Assembly: GCF_027853335.1 (NCBI RefSeq) | Contig: NZ_JAFEUS010000002.1 | Location: 1,596,514-1,660,513, forward strand | DNA from: Leucobacter sp. UCMA 4100 | Lineage (GTDB): Bacteria > Actinomycetota > Actinomycetes > Actinomycetales > Microbacteriaceae | DNA: 64,000 nucleotides | Direction of reading: 5' to 3' | Shown: positions 25,464 to 33,700 of the stretch, piece after piece | How positions within the stretch are numbered: position 1 is the first letter of the stretch | Layout of the letters: each line of letters begins with the position of its first letter | The notes under the pieces: model-generated | Databases searched by the model: none | The model's input: only the letters and a program-made list of their open reading frames with translations | Told to the model about the DNA's origin: nothing | Program-made: the position numbers and the translations under genes

Positions 25464-25476
25464 ACTGTGATCGTAC

Positions 25477-25515
25477 ACACCCGGGTGTATCGAAAACATA
25501 TGCAAATTTCGATAC
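25477..25515. promoter_or_regulatory. Palindromes between two-component operon and VanY-like gene
   Basis: ACACCCGGGTGT (25477-25488) is a perfect 12-nt palindrome. Just next to it GTATCGAAA (25487-25495) is inverted as TTTCGATAC (25507-25515) around an AT-rich 11-nt spacer that contains CATATG. Both lie between the divergent start codons and are likely operators, for example for the adjacent response regulator. Confidence 0.6.
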
Positions 25516-25549
25516 GCCCTGGCAACGCGCCGCCTGGTGTTCTTGAGGC

Positions 25550-26212
25550 ATGAACGCACAACGAAACAACACTCAGCACGACTACCGCCTGCGCAGGGCC
25601 GGCCTCATGGTCGTGCTCGCGGTCATCGCAACCCTCATCGCCATGCTCGCCGCCCACGGCATTCAGGCGGCCGCAGGCATGGTGCTCGCACCGTTTCGAG
25701 GAAGCGGCGACGCGGCCTTTACGAGCGCTGACGAGGCCGCGGGCGGCCCAGGGGTGACCTCGGGCGAAACGGGTGAGGTCGATGAGAACCGTCGCCCCTC
25801 GGTGTTTGACGAGCAGCACCCCGCGGTCGCGCACTTGGACCCGCAGCTACTCGCCGCGATCCAACATGCGGCGAGCGATGCGCGGGCCGAGGGCATCGAA
25901 TTCTTCGTGAACTCGGGGTGGCGATCGGTCGGCCTGCAGGAACGCCTCATCGATGACGCGATTGCCACCTATGGCTCGCGAGAAGAGGCGCAGCGCTGGG
26001 TCGCCCCCGCCGAAACCTCGTCACACGTTTCTGGCCATGCCGTCGACATTGGCGACTTAGAGGCGACCTCCTGGTTGCAACGGGAGGGTGCCGCGTACGG
26101 CCTCTGCCAAACCTACGCGAATGAGGTGTGGCACTTCGAATTCGTGCCCGAAGCGGTCGCCGAGGGATGCCCTGAGCCGTACCGCGACCCGACCTATGAT
26201 CCGCGGCTCTAA
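25550..26212 (+). CDS. VanY-like D-alanyl-D-alanine carboxypeptidase (M15 family)
   Basis: 220 residues. A membrane helix near the N-terminus (about 17-45) exports it. The peptidase M15B core shows NSGWRSVGLQERLIDDA, the metal motif SSHVSGHAVDIGDLEATSW (His and Asp ligands) and the catalytic EVWHFEF (Glu and third-ligand His). It trims terminal D-Ala from peptidoglycan stem peptides. Divergent from a two-component system, like the vanRS/vanY layout. No vanHAX genes are near, so housekeeping wall remodelling is more likely than vancomycin resistance. Confidence 0.9.
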   Translation: MNAQRNNTQHDYRLRRAGLMVVLAVIATLIAMLAAHGIQAAAGMVLAPFRGSGDAAFTSADEAAGGPGVTSGETGEVDENRRPSVFDEQHPAVAHLDPQLLAAIQHAASDARAEGIEFFVNSGWRSVGLQERLIDDAIATYGSREEAQRWVAPAETSSHVSGHAVDIGDLEATSWLQREGAAYGLCQTYANEVWHFEFVPEAVAEGCPEPYRDPTYDPRL

Positions 26213-26219
26213 TGCCCGC

Positions 26220-26528
26220 TTAGGCGAGTGAGAGAAAGAGCTTCTCGAGCTCTTGCGGGTCGGTGTTCTCGGCATTGTCGGGGTCGGCGATGCACTCTTG
26301 CAAGGCGCTCGAGATGACGAGGAAACCCGCGCGGTCGAGTGCCTTCGAGACGGCCGAGAGCTGCTGCACGACGTCGCGGCAGTGCGCGTCGTCTTCGACC
26401 GCCGTGATGACGGCGGCGAGCTGACCGTGGGCCCTGCGCAGTCGGTTGACGACCTTGCGCTTTGCGTCGGCATCGCGCGGCGATGCGGCGTTCGTGGTGC
26501 CGGCCTCGGTGGGGTGTGCTTCGGTCAT
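26220..26528 (-). CDS. CsoR/CstR-type sulfide/persulfide-sensing repressor
   Basis: 102 residues from ATG 26528. The core RKVVNRLRRAHGQLAAVITAVEDD is followed by HCRDVVQQLSAVSKALDRAGFLVISSALQECIAD. Two Cys residues are spaced as in CsoR/CstR proteins. The copper-ligand His expected four residues before the second Cys is Ala here, which fits the persulfide sensor CstR rather than copper-sensing CsoR. The persulfide dioxygenase next door supports this. It is divergent from the operators it probably binds. Confidence 0.88.
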   Translation of the reverse strand: MTEAHPTEAGTTNAASPRDADAKRKVVNRLRRAHGQLAAVITAVEDDAHCRDVVQQLSAVSKALDRAGFLVISSALQECIADPDNAENTDPQELEKLFLSLA

Positions 26529-26554
26529 GCTGTGGGCCTTTCTCGGGTTCGTGC

Positions 26555-26585
26555 TTGACACCGATCATACCCCAGGGGGTATAGT
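26555..26585 (+). promoter_or_regulatory. Probable promoter of persulfide-detoxification genes
   Basis: -35 TTGACA (26555-26560) and -10 TATAGT (26580-26585) are 19 nt apart. The first operator lies in the spacer and touches the -10, so bound repressor would block the polymerase. Confidence 0.65.
26567..26582. promoter_or_regulatory. CstR-type operator 1
   Basis: ATACCCCAGGGGGTAT is a near-perfect palindrome of the ATACCCC-GGGGTAT type known for CsoR/CstR proteins. Confidence 0.85.
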
Positions 26586-26594
26586 TGCTCAAGA

Positions 26595-26610
26595 ATACCC
26601 CCGGGGGTAT
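26595..26610. promoter_or_regulatory. CstR-type operator 2
   Basis: ATACCCCCGGGGGTAT is a perfect 16-nt palindrome, 28 nt from operator 1 start to start. Two sites suggest that two repressor tetramers bind in tandem. Confidence 0.88.
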
Positions 26611-26653
26611 TTATTTTCGCGTCAAACCGACGACCCACGACAGGAGACGAATC

Positions 26654-26842
26654 ATGTGTCGACCAGCAAAGTGCCGCACCTGCGGCAAGACCACCTGGGC
26701 AGGCTGCGGCCAGCACGTTGCGATGGTGAAGGCCACGGTGCCGAGCGGCGAATGGTGTGGCGGCAAGCACTCGCAGGCTGAGATGCAGGCGGCAAAAGAG
26801 GCCTCTGGCGGGGGCTTCTTTGCGCGGCTGTTTGGGCGCTAG
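26654..26842 (+). CDS. Cys-rich mini-protein
   Basis: 62 residues from the ATG at 26654, which follows AGGAGA at good spacing; an upstream in-frame start at 26585 lies within the operator region and is rejected. The N-terminus is MCRPAKCRTCGKTTWAGCG, with a further Cys in GEWCGG. The five to six Cys residues suggest metal or sulfur chemistry. The rest is a short amphipathic C-terminal helix. It is first in the CstR-controlled unit, 14 nt before the dioxygenase. Function unknown. Confidence 0.75.
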   Translation: MCRPAKCRTCGKTTWAGCGQHVAMVKATVPSGEWCGGKHSQAEMQAAKEASGGGFFARLFGR

Positions 26843-26856
26843 GGGCGGGGTCACGC

Positions 26857-28272
26857 ATGCTTCTCGAACGCATCTATGACGAAGATCTCGCGCAGGCGAG
26901 CTACCTCATCGGCTGCCAGGCACGGGGTGAGGCGATTGTCGTTGACGCCCGGCGCGACACCGAGGTGTACGAGCGCATTGCCTCGGCGAACGGCATGACC
27001 ATTGTCGCCGTCACCGAGACGCACATTCACGCCGACTACCTCTCGGGCACTCGCGAGCTCGCGGCCAAGACGGGCGCCCGCGTGTACGTCTCTGACGAGG
27101 GCGGGCCCGACTGGTCCTACGGCGAGCGGTTCGACGGGGCCGTGCGTATGAAGCACGGGCACCGCATCGAGCTCGGCAACATCTCGCTTGAGGCGGTGCA
27201 CACGCCGGGGCATACCCCAGAGCACCTCTCGTTTCTCGTGACCGACGGTGCGCAGTCGCCCGAGCCGGGGTTCATGCTCACGGGAGACTTCGTGTTCGTT
27301 GGCGACCTTGGCAGGCCCGACCTGCTCGACGAGGCCGCGGGCTTCACCGACACCCGCTTTGCGGGCGCGACCCAACTCTTCGAGAGCCTCAAGCGACACT
27401 TTGTGACGATGCCCGACTACGTGCAGGTGCTGCCGGGGCACGGCTCTGGCTCGGCCTGCGGCAAAGCCCTCGGCTCGATCGCCGCCACTACGGTGGGCTA
27501 CGAGCGCAACTTTTCGTGGTGGGCCGAGTACCTGCGCGATGACGACGAGCAGGGCTTTGTCGCGGCGTTGCTCGACGGGCAGCCAGACGCCCACGCCTAC
27601 TTTGAGCGCATGAAGAGGCAGAACAAGCTCGGCCCCGAGGTGATGGGCGAGCGGCCACCGCTTCGCGAGTACGCGGCCCGTGAGCTCGCGAAGCTCATCG
27701 AGCGCGACGAGGTGGTCGTGATTGACACCCGTCACCACACGGCCGTGCACGAGGGAACCCTCGCCGGGGCCCTCGCTGTGCCTGGCTCGGCGAAGGCCGC
27801 GAGCTACGGCGCCTGGGTCGTGAACCCAGAGGCCGAGCGGCGACCCCTCGTCGTGCTTGCCGAGTCGCGCGAGGCCGCCGAGCAGTTCGGCGACCATCTC
27901 GTTCGGGTGGGCATCGACACGCTCGCGGGCTTTGTCACCTCGTTCGAGGGGCTCCCGCTCGTGCGGCCGGCCGTGGTGAAGCCGGGTGAGGCCCGGGGGT
28001 TCCTGCTCGACGTGCGCAACAAGACCGAGTATGCGGCGGGCCACCTGCCGGGTGCCAAGCAGCTCTCGAGCGGAAGACTCCTGTGGCACCTCGACGAACT
28101 GCCAGCGCCCGAGGCCGGCCCCGTCGTGATGTACTGCCGCAGCGGGGTGCGAAGTGCGGTCGCGGCGAGCGGGCTTCGTCTCGCCGGCTACGACGTGGTC
28201 GAGGTCGAGGGTGGCTACATGGCATGGGCGGCGCTTCCCGGCAGTCAGCCACAACGCACTCCTGCACAGTAG
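26857..28272 (+). CDS. Persulfide dioxygenase-rhodanese fusion (CstB-like)
   Basis: 471 residues. The metallo-β-lactamase domain (1-250) has THIHADYLSG, the ETHE1-type HTPGHTPEHLSF, GDFVFVGDLGRPDLL and VLPGHGSGSACGKAL. A first rhodanese-like domain (about 270-370) lacks the active Cys (VVLAESREA in its place). The final rhodanese (about 375-465) has the catalytic loop MYCRSGVRSA. This three-part order matches CstB, which oxidises persulfides to thiosulfate/sulfite. It sits behind two CstR-type operators. Confidence 0.9.
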   Translation: MLLERIYDEDLAQASYLIGCQARGEAIVVDARRDTEVYERIASANGMTIVAVTETHIHADYLSGTRELAAKTGARVYVSDEGGPDWSYGERFDGAVRMKHGHRIELGNISLEAVHTPGHTPEHLSFLVTDGAQSPEPGFMLTGDFVFVGDLGRPDLLDEAAGFTDTRFAGATQLFESLKRHFVTMPDYVQVLPGHGSGSACGKALGSIAATTVGYERNFSWWAEYLRDDDEQGFVAALLDGQPDAHAYFERMKRQNKLGPEVMGERPPLREYAARELAKLIERDEVVVIDTRHHTAVHEGTLAGALAVPGSAKAASYGAWVVNPEAERRPLVVLAESREAAEQFGDHLVRVGIDTLAGFVTSFEGLPLVRPAVVKPGEARGFLLDVRNKTEYAAGHLPGAKQLSSGRLLWHLDELPAPEAGPVVMYCRSGVRSAVAASGLRLAGYDVVEVEGGYMAWAALPGSQPQRTPAQ

Positions 28273-28281
28273 CCAGCCCGG

Positions 28282-28818
28282 CTACTCGGCCGCGGCCTCC
28301 CGGTGGCCCCTCGCGCAGCGGGTCGCCGGGCCGTCGTTGGGTGGCACGGTGCCCGCGTTGAAGCGGTGCAGGGCGTCGCGCAAGACGAGCAGCTCGCTCG
28401 CGTTCCACCCTTCGAAGCGCTCGTGGTACGAGTGGGCCCAGCGGGTGCGCACCTCGGCCATGATCTCTTCTGACTCTGCCGTGCCGGTGAGCAGCTGCAC
28501 GCGGCGGTCGTCGGGTGCGGGCCGCGCCTCGACGAGGTTGAACTCGCGCAGCCTGGCGATTTGCCTGCTCACGAGCGCCTTGTCCATGTCGAGTACCTGG
28601 CTGATGCCCGTGGCGGTGACGGGTCCCTTGCGCAAGATGAACTGCAGCACCATGAGCCCGCCGCCGCTCAGCTCGGGGTGCACCGTCTCGGCGTACCGCG
28701 ACCAATTGGTGCGCGCCGAGGCGAACACCTCAGAGAACTCGCTGATGATGTCGGTGATGTATGCAGCGATGCTTCCCTCAGGGTGTTCGTGGCGCGGTGC
28801 GTGCTGTTCTTCGTGCAT
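28282..28818 (-). CDS. MarR family transcriptional regulator
   Basis: 178 residues. The winged helix at about 45-125 reads LSGGGLMVLQFILRKGPVTATGISQVLDMDKALVSRQIARLREFNLVEARPAPDDRRVQLLTGT, with the DDRR wing. It starts 8 nt after the exporter's stop and is therefore in the same operon. It probably represses the promoter at 30662-30705. Confidence 0.88.
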   Translation of the reverse strand: MHEEQHAPRHEHPEGSIAAYITDIISEFSEVFASARTNWSRYAETVHPELSGGGLMVLQFILRKGPVTATGISQVLDMDKALVSRQIARLREFNLVEARPAPDDRRVQLLTGTAESEEIMAEVRTRWAHSYHERFEGWNASELLVLRDALHRFNAGTVPPNDGPATRCARGHREAAAE

Positions 28819-28826
28819 GGTGGTAC

Positions 28827-30518
28827 CTAGGCGGTCGGTGTCTCGCTCGAACCACGGCGGTGGCTCGTCGGAAGGGTGATGGGGCCCGTCGGGTCAATCA
28901 TGACACGATCGGCTGCGCGTTCTTGCAGGTGTGCCGCGGGGCCTCCCGCCGCCTCTTCGGCCTCGAGCTCGGCCATGCGTTCGGCGTTGCTCTTCGTGCT
29001 GAGCGGAATGTTCGGCAGGAAGATAATCGCGATGAGCGCGACGACCGCAATCGGCGAGGCGACCAAGAAGATATTGCCGATCGCGTGCCCGTAGGCCGAT
29101 TCGACGACATCGCGGATCGGGCCAGGCAAGTCGGCAATCTTTGGCACGTGGCCGCCCGCGAGAGCCTCGGCCCCGGCGCGCTGCTTGAGGGGCAACTTCT
29201 CGATGCCCTCGGCGATGTAGTCGGCGACCTGCGAGGCGAGCATGGCGCCCATGACCGAGATGCCGGCGGTGCCGCCGATGGTGCGAAAGAAGGTGACGCC
29301 CGATGAGGCAACGCCCATCTCGGTCGGCTCAACGGTGTTTTGCACGACGAGCACGAGGTTTTGCATCGTCATACCCACACCGGTGCCCATGATGGCCATC
29401 GAGATGCCGACGTACCAGTATTCGGTGTCGTAGCGCAGCTGGCCCATCATGATCATGCCGACGATGAGGGCGAGTGCGCCCGCGACGAGGTAGCGCTTCC
29501 ACTTGCCCGTGCGGGTGATTATCTGGCCCACGATGGTTGAAGCGATGAGCACGCCCGCCATCATGGGCAGCGTGAGCAGGCTCGACTCGATGACCGAGCG
29601 GCCGCGCGCGAGCTGCATGTACTGGCCGAGAAACACGGCGGTGCCCATCATGGCGAGGCCAACGGCGATCGAGGCGATCGAGGCCATGGTGAAGGTGCGG
29701 TTGAGAAAGAGCGTCATGGGAATGAGCGGCTCTTCGACCTTGAGTTCGATGAACACGGCGATGACGAGGGCCGCGATGCCGCCGCCCACCATTGCCGCGG
29801 TCTCCCATGACCACCAGTCGAAGTTCTGGCCCGCGAGGGTTACCCAAATGAGCAGGCTCGAGAAGCCGAGCGAGATGAACGCGGTGCCCCAGTAGTCAAT
29901 CGTGATTTTCTGCTTGCGCACGGGCAGGTGCAGGGTGCGCTGCAGCATGATGATCGCGACGATCGCGATGGGGGCAGCGACGTAGAAGTTCCAGCGCCAG
30001 CCGACGGTGTCGGTGAGCAGGCCGCCGAGCAGCGGGCCGCCCACGGTCGCGACGGCCATGATGGCGCCGAGAATGCCCATGTATTTGCCGCGCTCAAGGG
30101 GGCTGACGATTTCGGCGAGCACGATCTGGCCGAGTGCGCCGAGGCCGCCGACGCCGATGCCCTGGAAGATGCGGCAGGTGATGAGCCAGGTTGGGTCTTG
30201 CGCGAAGCCAGCGAGGGCTGAGGCGAGAATGAAGACGATGAGGGCGATTTGTAGCAGCGCCTTCTTGCTCGTGAGGTCGGCGAGCTTGCCCCATACCGGG
30301 GTCGAGATGGCGCTCGCGAGCATGGTCGCGGTGACGACCCAGGTGAAGGCGGCCTGGGTGCCGCCGATGTCGGCGATGATGATGGGCATCGAGGTGCCCA
30401 CGACATTCATGGCGAGCATCGAGACAAAGTTCGCGAGAAAGAGGCCTGCAAGCGCCATGTTTTTGGCGCGGCCGGTGAGCACCCCTGGTTGTGTGCTCGA
30501 TTGGGGGGTTTGAGACAT
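28827..30518 (-). CDS. DHA2-family MFS drug exporter (EmrB/QacA type)
   Basis: 563 residues with 14 predicted membrane helices. MFS motif A-like GKLADLTSKKALLQ (about 75-90) and motif C-like GVGVGGLGALGQIVLAEIVSPLERGKYMG (about 120-150) are present. N-terminus is short and polar. It is the first gene of a two-gene operon with the MarR regulator. It probably exports a hydrophobic toxic compound by proton antiport. Confidence 0.92.
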   Translation of the reverse strand: MSQTPQSSTQPGVLTGRAKNMALAGLFLANFVSMLAMNVVGTSMPIIIADIGGTQAAFTWVVTATMLASAISTPVWGKLADLTSKKALLQIALIVFILASALAGFAQDPTWLITCRIFQGIGVGGLGALGQIVLAEIVSPLERGKYMGILGAIMAVATVGGPLLGGLLTDTVGWRWNFYVAAPIAIVAIIMLQRTLHLPVRKQKITIDYWGTAFISLGFSSLLIWVTLAGQNFDWWSWETAAMVGGGIAALVIAVFIELKVEEPLIPMTLFLNRTFTMASIASIAVGLAMMGTAVFLGQYMQLARGRSVIESSLLTLPMMAGVLIASTIVGQIITRTGKWKRYLVAGALALIVGMIMMGQLRYDTEYWYVGISMAIMGTGVGMTMQNLVLVVQNTVEPTEMGVASSGVTFFRTIGGTAGISVMGAMLASQVADYIAEGIEKLPLKQRAGAEALAGGHVPKIADLPGPIRDVVESAYGHAIGNIFLVASPIAVVALIAIIFLPNIPLSTKSNAERMAELEAEEAAGGPAAHLQERAADRVMIDPTGPITLPTSHRRGSSETPTA

Positions 30519-30656
30519 TCGGGTCTTTCAGACGTTGTGAGCGGTGTATTGCGCGCGTCAGGGTGAGGTGGCCCGGGAGCACTCGATATCTCGGTATCGG
30601 GCTGGCCGTGAGCTGGCTTCGAAGCGGGCCGCGTGAAGAACCAGAGCCCTGGCACG

Positions 30657-30710
30657 CAATGGTTGACGAACATCAACTGTATTGCAATGGTTGATGATAG
30701 TCAACTACAT
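30657..30710. promoter_or_regulatory. Tandem operators upstream of MFS-MarR operon
   Basis: Two copies of GTTGA-N6-TCAAC begin at 30662 and 30690, exactly 28 nt apart, each inside AATGGTTGAYGA...TCAACTRYATT. This is the only AT-rich part of the gap. MarR dimer binding is the likely use. Confidence 0.7.
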
Positions 30711-30811
30711 TCAGCATTTTTTCACCGTGTCACCATTCGGCCAGCGAGTATTCACGTTTTGGCTACCTTTCGGTAGGCCTGAGGTGTGGGTTCGCGGGGT
30801 ACTCTCACAGC

Positions 30812-31606
30812 ATGAACCAGACGCCACCGCTTCACGTGCAGCTGTATGAGGAGATGATTCGACGCATCAGAACGGGCGAGTGGCGTGCCGGTGACAAGGT
30901 GCCGAGCGAGAAGTCGCTCACTGAAGAGTTCGGCACGTCGCGAGGCCCCGTGCGCCAGGCCTTTGCCGCGCTTCGGGCCGAGGGCATGATCATTGGCGGC
31001 AGGGGAGCGCCGCCCAGGGTGCAGCACACGGCGCCCGCGCAGTCGTTCGACACCTTCATGTCGTTCACCGAGTGGGCGAGGCACCTGGGCTACGATCCGG
31101 GCCAGCGGCTGCTGCACTTAGATACCATTCAGGCGACCGAAGCGCAGGCGCGTGAGCTGCAGGTGCTGCCTGACGCGCCACTCGTGCAGGTCATTCGGTT
31201 GCGCCTGCTCGACGAGCGCCCTGCGATGCTCGAGCGCTCGCTCTACCCCTACGAGTCGGGCAAAGACCTGCTGGGCGCCGACCTGCACAACAATACGATT
31301 TACCAGACCCTCGGGGCGTTCGGCTGGGCTCCGGTTCGCGCCCGCCACGTCATTGACGCGATCGCGGCGCCGGCCCTCGAGGCTGAGCAACTACAGGTAT
31401 CGCTCGGCACGCCGCTGCTTCGCGTGCGCCGCCTCGCGTACGACGAGCACGGCACCGTGCTCGAGACCGCCGACGATCGCTACCTGCCGAGCATGTCGTC
31501 GTTCGTGGTCGAGAACACCGCGGCCACGCACCGAGGCCCCTTCCGTTCGCAGGGCCTCGGTGTCTCGCCGGCGTTCTCGCCAAAACCCACCCTCGTGGGC
31601 CGCTAG
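30812..31606 (+). CDS. GntR family regulator with UTRA domain
   Basis: 264 residues. HTH at about 4-70: LHVQLYEEMIRRIRTGEWRAGDKVPSEKSLTEEFGTSRGPVRQAFAALRAEGMI. The UTRA ligand domain spans about 95-240 (LQVIRLRLLDERPAMLERSLYP and so on). No clear target gene is beside it; the next genes face away. It may act elsewhere. Confidence 0.9.
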   Translation: MNQTPPLHVQLYEEMIRRIRTGEWRAGDKVPSEKSLTEEFGTSRGPVRQAFAALRAEGMIIGGRGAPPRVQHTAPAQSFDTFMSFTEWARHLGYDPGQRLLHLDTIQATEAQARELQVLPDAPLVQVIRLRLLDERPAMLERSLYPYESGKDLLGADLHNNTIYQTLGAFGWAPVRARHVIDAIAAPALEAEQLQVSLGTPLLRVRRLAYDEHGTVLETADDRYLPSMSSFVVENTAATHRGPFRSQGLGVSPAFSPKPTLVGR

Positions 31607-31633
31607 ACCGCGCGAGCGCGGCGAGCGGGGCGG

Positions 31634-32029
31634 CTACCGCTCGTGTTGCGTGGGAACGGGCGCCTGGGGGTCGCGCTTGCCGCGCATGGCGACCGAGACC
31701 CCGACGATGAGCAGCAGCGCACCGAGGCCGAGCACGGTGAGCGCGATCCACAATCCTGTCTGCACGATGTCGGGAAAGAGCGTGCGCTGCGTGACCCACG
31801 CGCAAAAGGCGAGCATGAGCGTGCCCCAGACGATGGGGCCGCTGCGGGGCCGCGACTTGGCGGGCTGCTGCGGCGCTGGTGCCGGTGGCTGTGGCGCGGC
31901 TGGCGGCGGAGGCGTGACGCCCGCCTGCTCGCTCCCCGGCTGCGGATCGAACGCGTTCGTCTCAAGCGGCATTGTCTCGAAGCCTTCGGTTTCGAGGGGC
32001 TGCTGATCGTCGTTGGGAGTGGTATTCAT
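31634..32029 (-). CDS. Two-helix membrane protein with Pro-rich N-terminus
   Basis: 131 residues from ATG 32029, overlapping the PspC gene stop by ATGA. Residues 1-60 are acidic and then Pro/Gln-rich (TPPPPAAPQPPAPAPQQPAK). Two membrane helices (about 64-82 and 92-113) follow, then a basic tail. The membrane part resembles small LiaI/PspC-companion proteins. It is co-transcribed with the PspC-toastrack gene and may modulate that sensor. Confidence 0.7.
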   Translation of the reverse strand: MNTTPNDDQQPLETEGFETMPLETNAFDPQPGSEQAGVTPPPPAAPQPPAPAPQQPAKSRPRSGPIVWGTLMLAFCAWVTQRTLFPDIVQTGLWIALTVLGLGALLLIVGVSVAMRGKRDPQAPVPTQHER

Positions 32030-33585
32030 CGCGTGATCTCCAAGGGTTTCAGGCTGCGTTCTGAGCTCGACGGGGTGATCGAGGCGTCTCCCGCCCCGAC
32101 CGTCACGGTCACGTTCACCGGGGTGCCCGGGGTGTCGCCGTTCACGAGAAAGGTGCGGTGGGCGAAGAGGCCCGAGTCGCGGGTTACCTCGCGGGCCGAG
32201 CCCTGCGCGCGGGGCTGCAGCTCGGTGATCTTGCCAGCGCCAACCCTGACGGTCAGCTCGATCGGGCGGGTGCGGGGCAGGTCGACCGTCACGTTGCCGA
32301 TGGCCTGTGTGATCGTGAACTCCTTGGTGTTCGGCTCTGAGTCGAGGTCGCCGAGATCGACGTTGGTGGTGCCGATCGCGGCGACGACGCCGGTCGATTC
32401 GACGCCCACGTCCTGCGTGCCGATGAAGAAGTAGCGTGACCCCCACGGCAGAACTGCGATCACGAGCAGCGACGCGACGCCGAGAAACCCGAGAAAGCCG
32501 ATACCGCCCGTGTGCTTGCCGCGCACGCCTGCGATAATGATCGAGATGGCGAGCGTCACGGTTGCGGCGATGATCGCGATGAGGAGCGCGCCAGAACCTT
32601 CCCACGGAAGCGGCGGATTCGGCACGGCATTGCCCGTTGCAACCCACAGGAGGGCGCCGCCAGAAGCGAGCAGCATCATCGCGAGGGTGATGATCTTTTG
32701 CCCGGTGGGCATGCGGGTTTTCTCGTAGTGCTCGGCGTACTGGCTGCTCCAGGTGCCGGTCGTGTCAGCGACCGTCTGGCCCCACTCGGTGGCCTTCGAC
32801 GATACCTTCTGGCCGAACTCGCCGGCCTGCGCCGAGACGGTGTTGCCGAGGGTGCGCATGCTCTCTTCAAACGAGGGCTCGGTACTGTGAGGCTCCTGGC
32901 CTTGGGTGTGCCCGGCAGGCGGGGCCTCGTGAAAGGCTGCGCTCTGGTGCGCACTTGGCTCGGCACCTGGCTGAGCGCCTGGCTGAGCGCCCGGCTGGGA
33001 GCCCGACTGCGCCGGAGCGCCGCCCTGAGCCGTGGCGTCGTATCCCGGCGTTCCGGCCGGTGGCTGCGCCGTCCCGCGGGCCTTGCCGTGCCGCACGATG
33101 AGGCGCTGAACGACGATAATCGCGACCACGGTGAAGGCGATCCAGAAGAGCACCGTGAAGGTGACGCTGATCCAGTGCGGCACGCCTGCGACGCGCCAGA
33201 GGTCCCAGTGCGAGAAGGGTGAGACGCCCCCGAAGAGCCCGATGACAAGCCACACGACGAGAATGACCGCCGCGATCGTTACACCGGGCGTTGATCGCCC
33301 CCGCAACAGCTCCTCAACGTGAATCTTGCCGCGCACGTCGGGCAAGAAGAGCCAGCCGATGATGTAGAGCAGAATGCCCGGGCCGCCGAGCACCGCGAGC
33401 ACGACGAACACGGCACGAATAACGAGCGGATCGACGCGAGCTCGTCGCGCAATACCCGAGGCGACACCCGCGAGCCAGCGGTTGTTGGGGTCGCGCACGA
33501 CGCCCAAGCCTCGGACCCACGGGAAGAACCCGCCGGGGTTGCCGGGCGCTTCGGGCCCTGGCTGCTGAGATGATGATTCGTTCAT
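32026..33585 (-). CDS. PspC-domain membrane protein with LiaF-like C-terminus
   Basis: 519 residues from ATG 33585. The N-terminal PspC domain (about 20-85: VVRDPNNRWLAGVASGIARR, then GGPGILLYIIGWLFLPD) is followed by helices, a Gln/Pro/Ala linker (about 185-245), a coiled region and two or three more helices. The C-terminal 120 residues are β-rich (TTNVDLGDL, IGNVTVDLPR, TVRVGAGKITEL) like the toastrack domain of LiaF/LiaG proteins. It probably holds the divergent kinase in check until the envelope is damaged. Confidence 0.85.
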   Translation of the reverse strand: MNESSSQQPGPEAPGNPGGFFPWVRGLGVVRDPNNRWLAGVASGIARRARVDPLVIRAVFVVLAVLGGPGILLYIIGWLFLPDVRGKIHVEELLRGRSTPGVTIAAVILVVWLVIGLFGGVSPFSHWDLWRVAGVPHWISVTFTVLFWIAFTVVAIIVVQRLIVRHGKARGTAQPPAGTPGYDATAQGGAPAQSGSQPGAQPGAQPGAEPSAHQSAAFHEAPPAGHTQGQEPHSTEPSFEESMRTLGNTVSAQAGEFGQKVSSKATEWGQTVADTTGTWSSQYAEHYEKTRMPTGQKIITLAMMLLASGGALLWVATGNAVPNPPLPWEGSGALLIAIIAATVTLAISIIIAGVRGKHTGGIGFLGFLGVASLLVIAVLPWGSRYFFIGTQDVGVESTGVVAAIGTTNVDLGDLDSEPNTKEFTITQAIGNVTVDLPRTRPIELTVRVGAGKITELQPRAQGSAREVTRDSGLFAHRTFLVNGDTPGTPVNVTVTVGAGDASITPSSSERSLKPLEITR

Positions 33586-33700
33586 GCTTCTACCTTGCCG
33601 CGGGTGGGTGCGGCCCCGCCATCGGGGTTTGCCCTGAACGAACCCCGAGAGACCCCCTGCGGTGTTCCCCTGAACGCCCGGCAGGTGCTTGGATAGAGGT
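33586..33700. promoter_or_regulatory. Divergent promoter gap of the PspC/kinase locus
   Basis: 115 nt between divergent start codons. No perfect dyad stands out. Only GAGG near 33696 serves as a Shine-Dalgarno for the kinase. Confidence 0.35.

Noticed and set aside
25550-26212. Vancomycin resistance cluster
   Set aside because: Only a VanY-like peptidase and a two-component system are present; no vanH, vanA/B-type ligase or vanX-like genes are visible in the window.
26220-26528. Copper-sensing CsoR
   Set aside because: The His of the copper site is Ala, no copper ATPase or chaperone gene follows, and the neighbour is a persulfide dioxygenase.
26851-28254. Long minus-strand open frame opposite the persulfide dioxygenase
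   Set aside because: Composition typical of antisense shadow; the plus-strand protein has all catalytic motifs.
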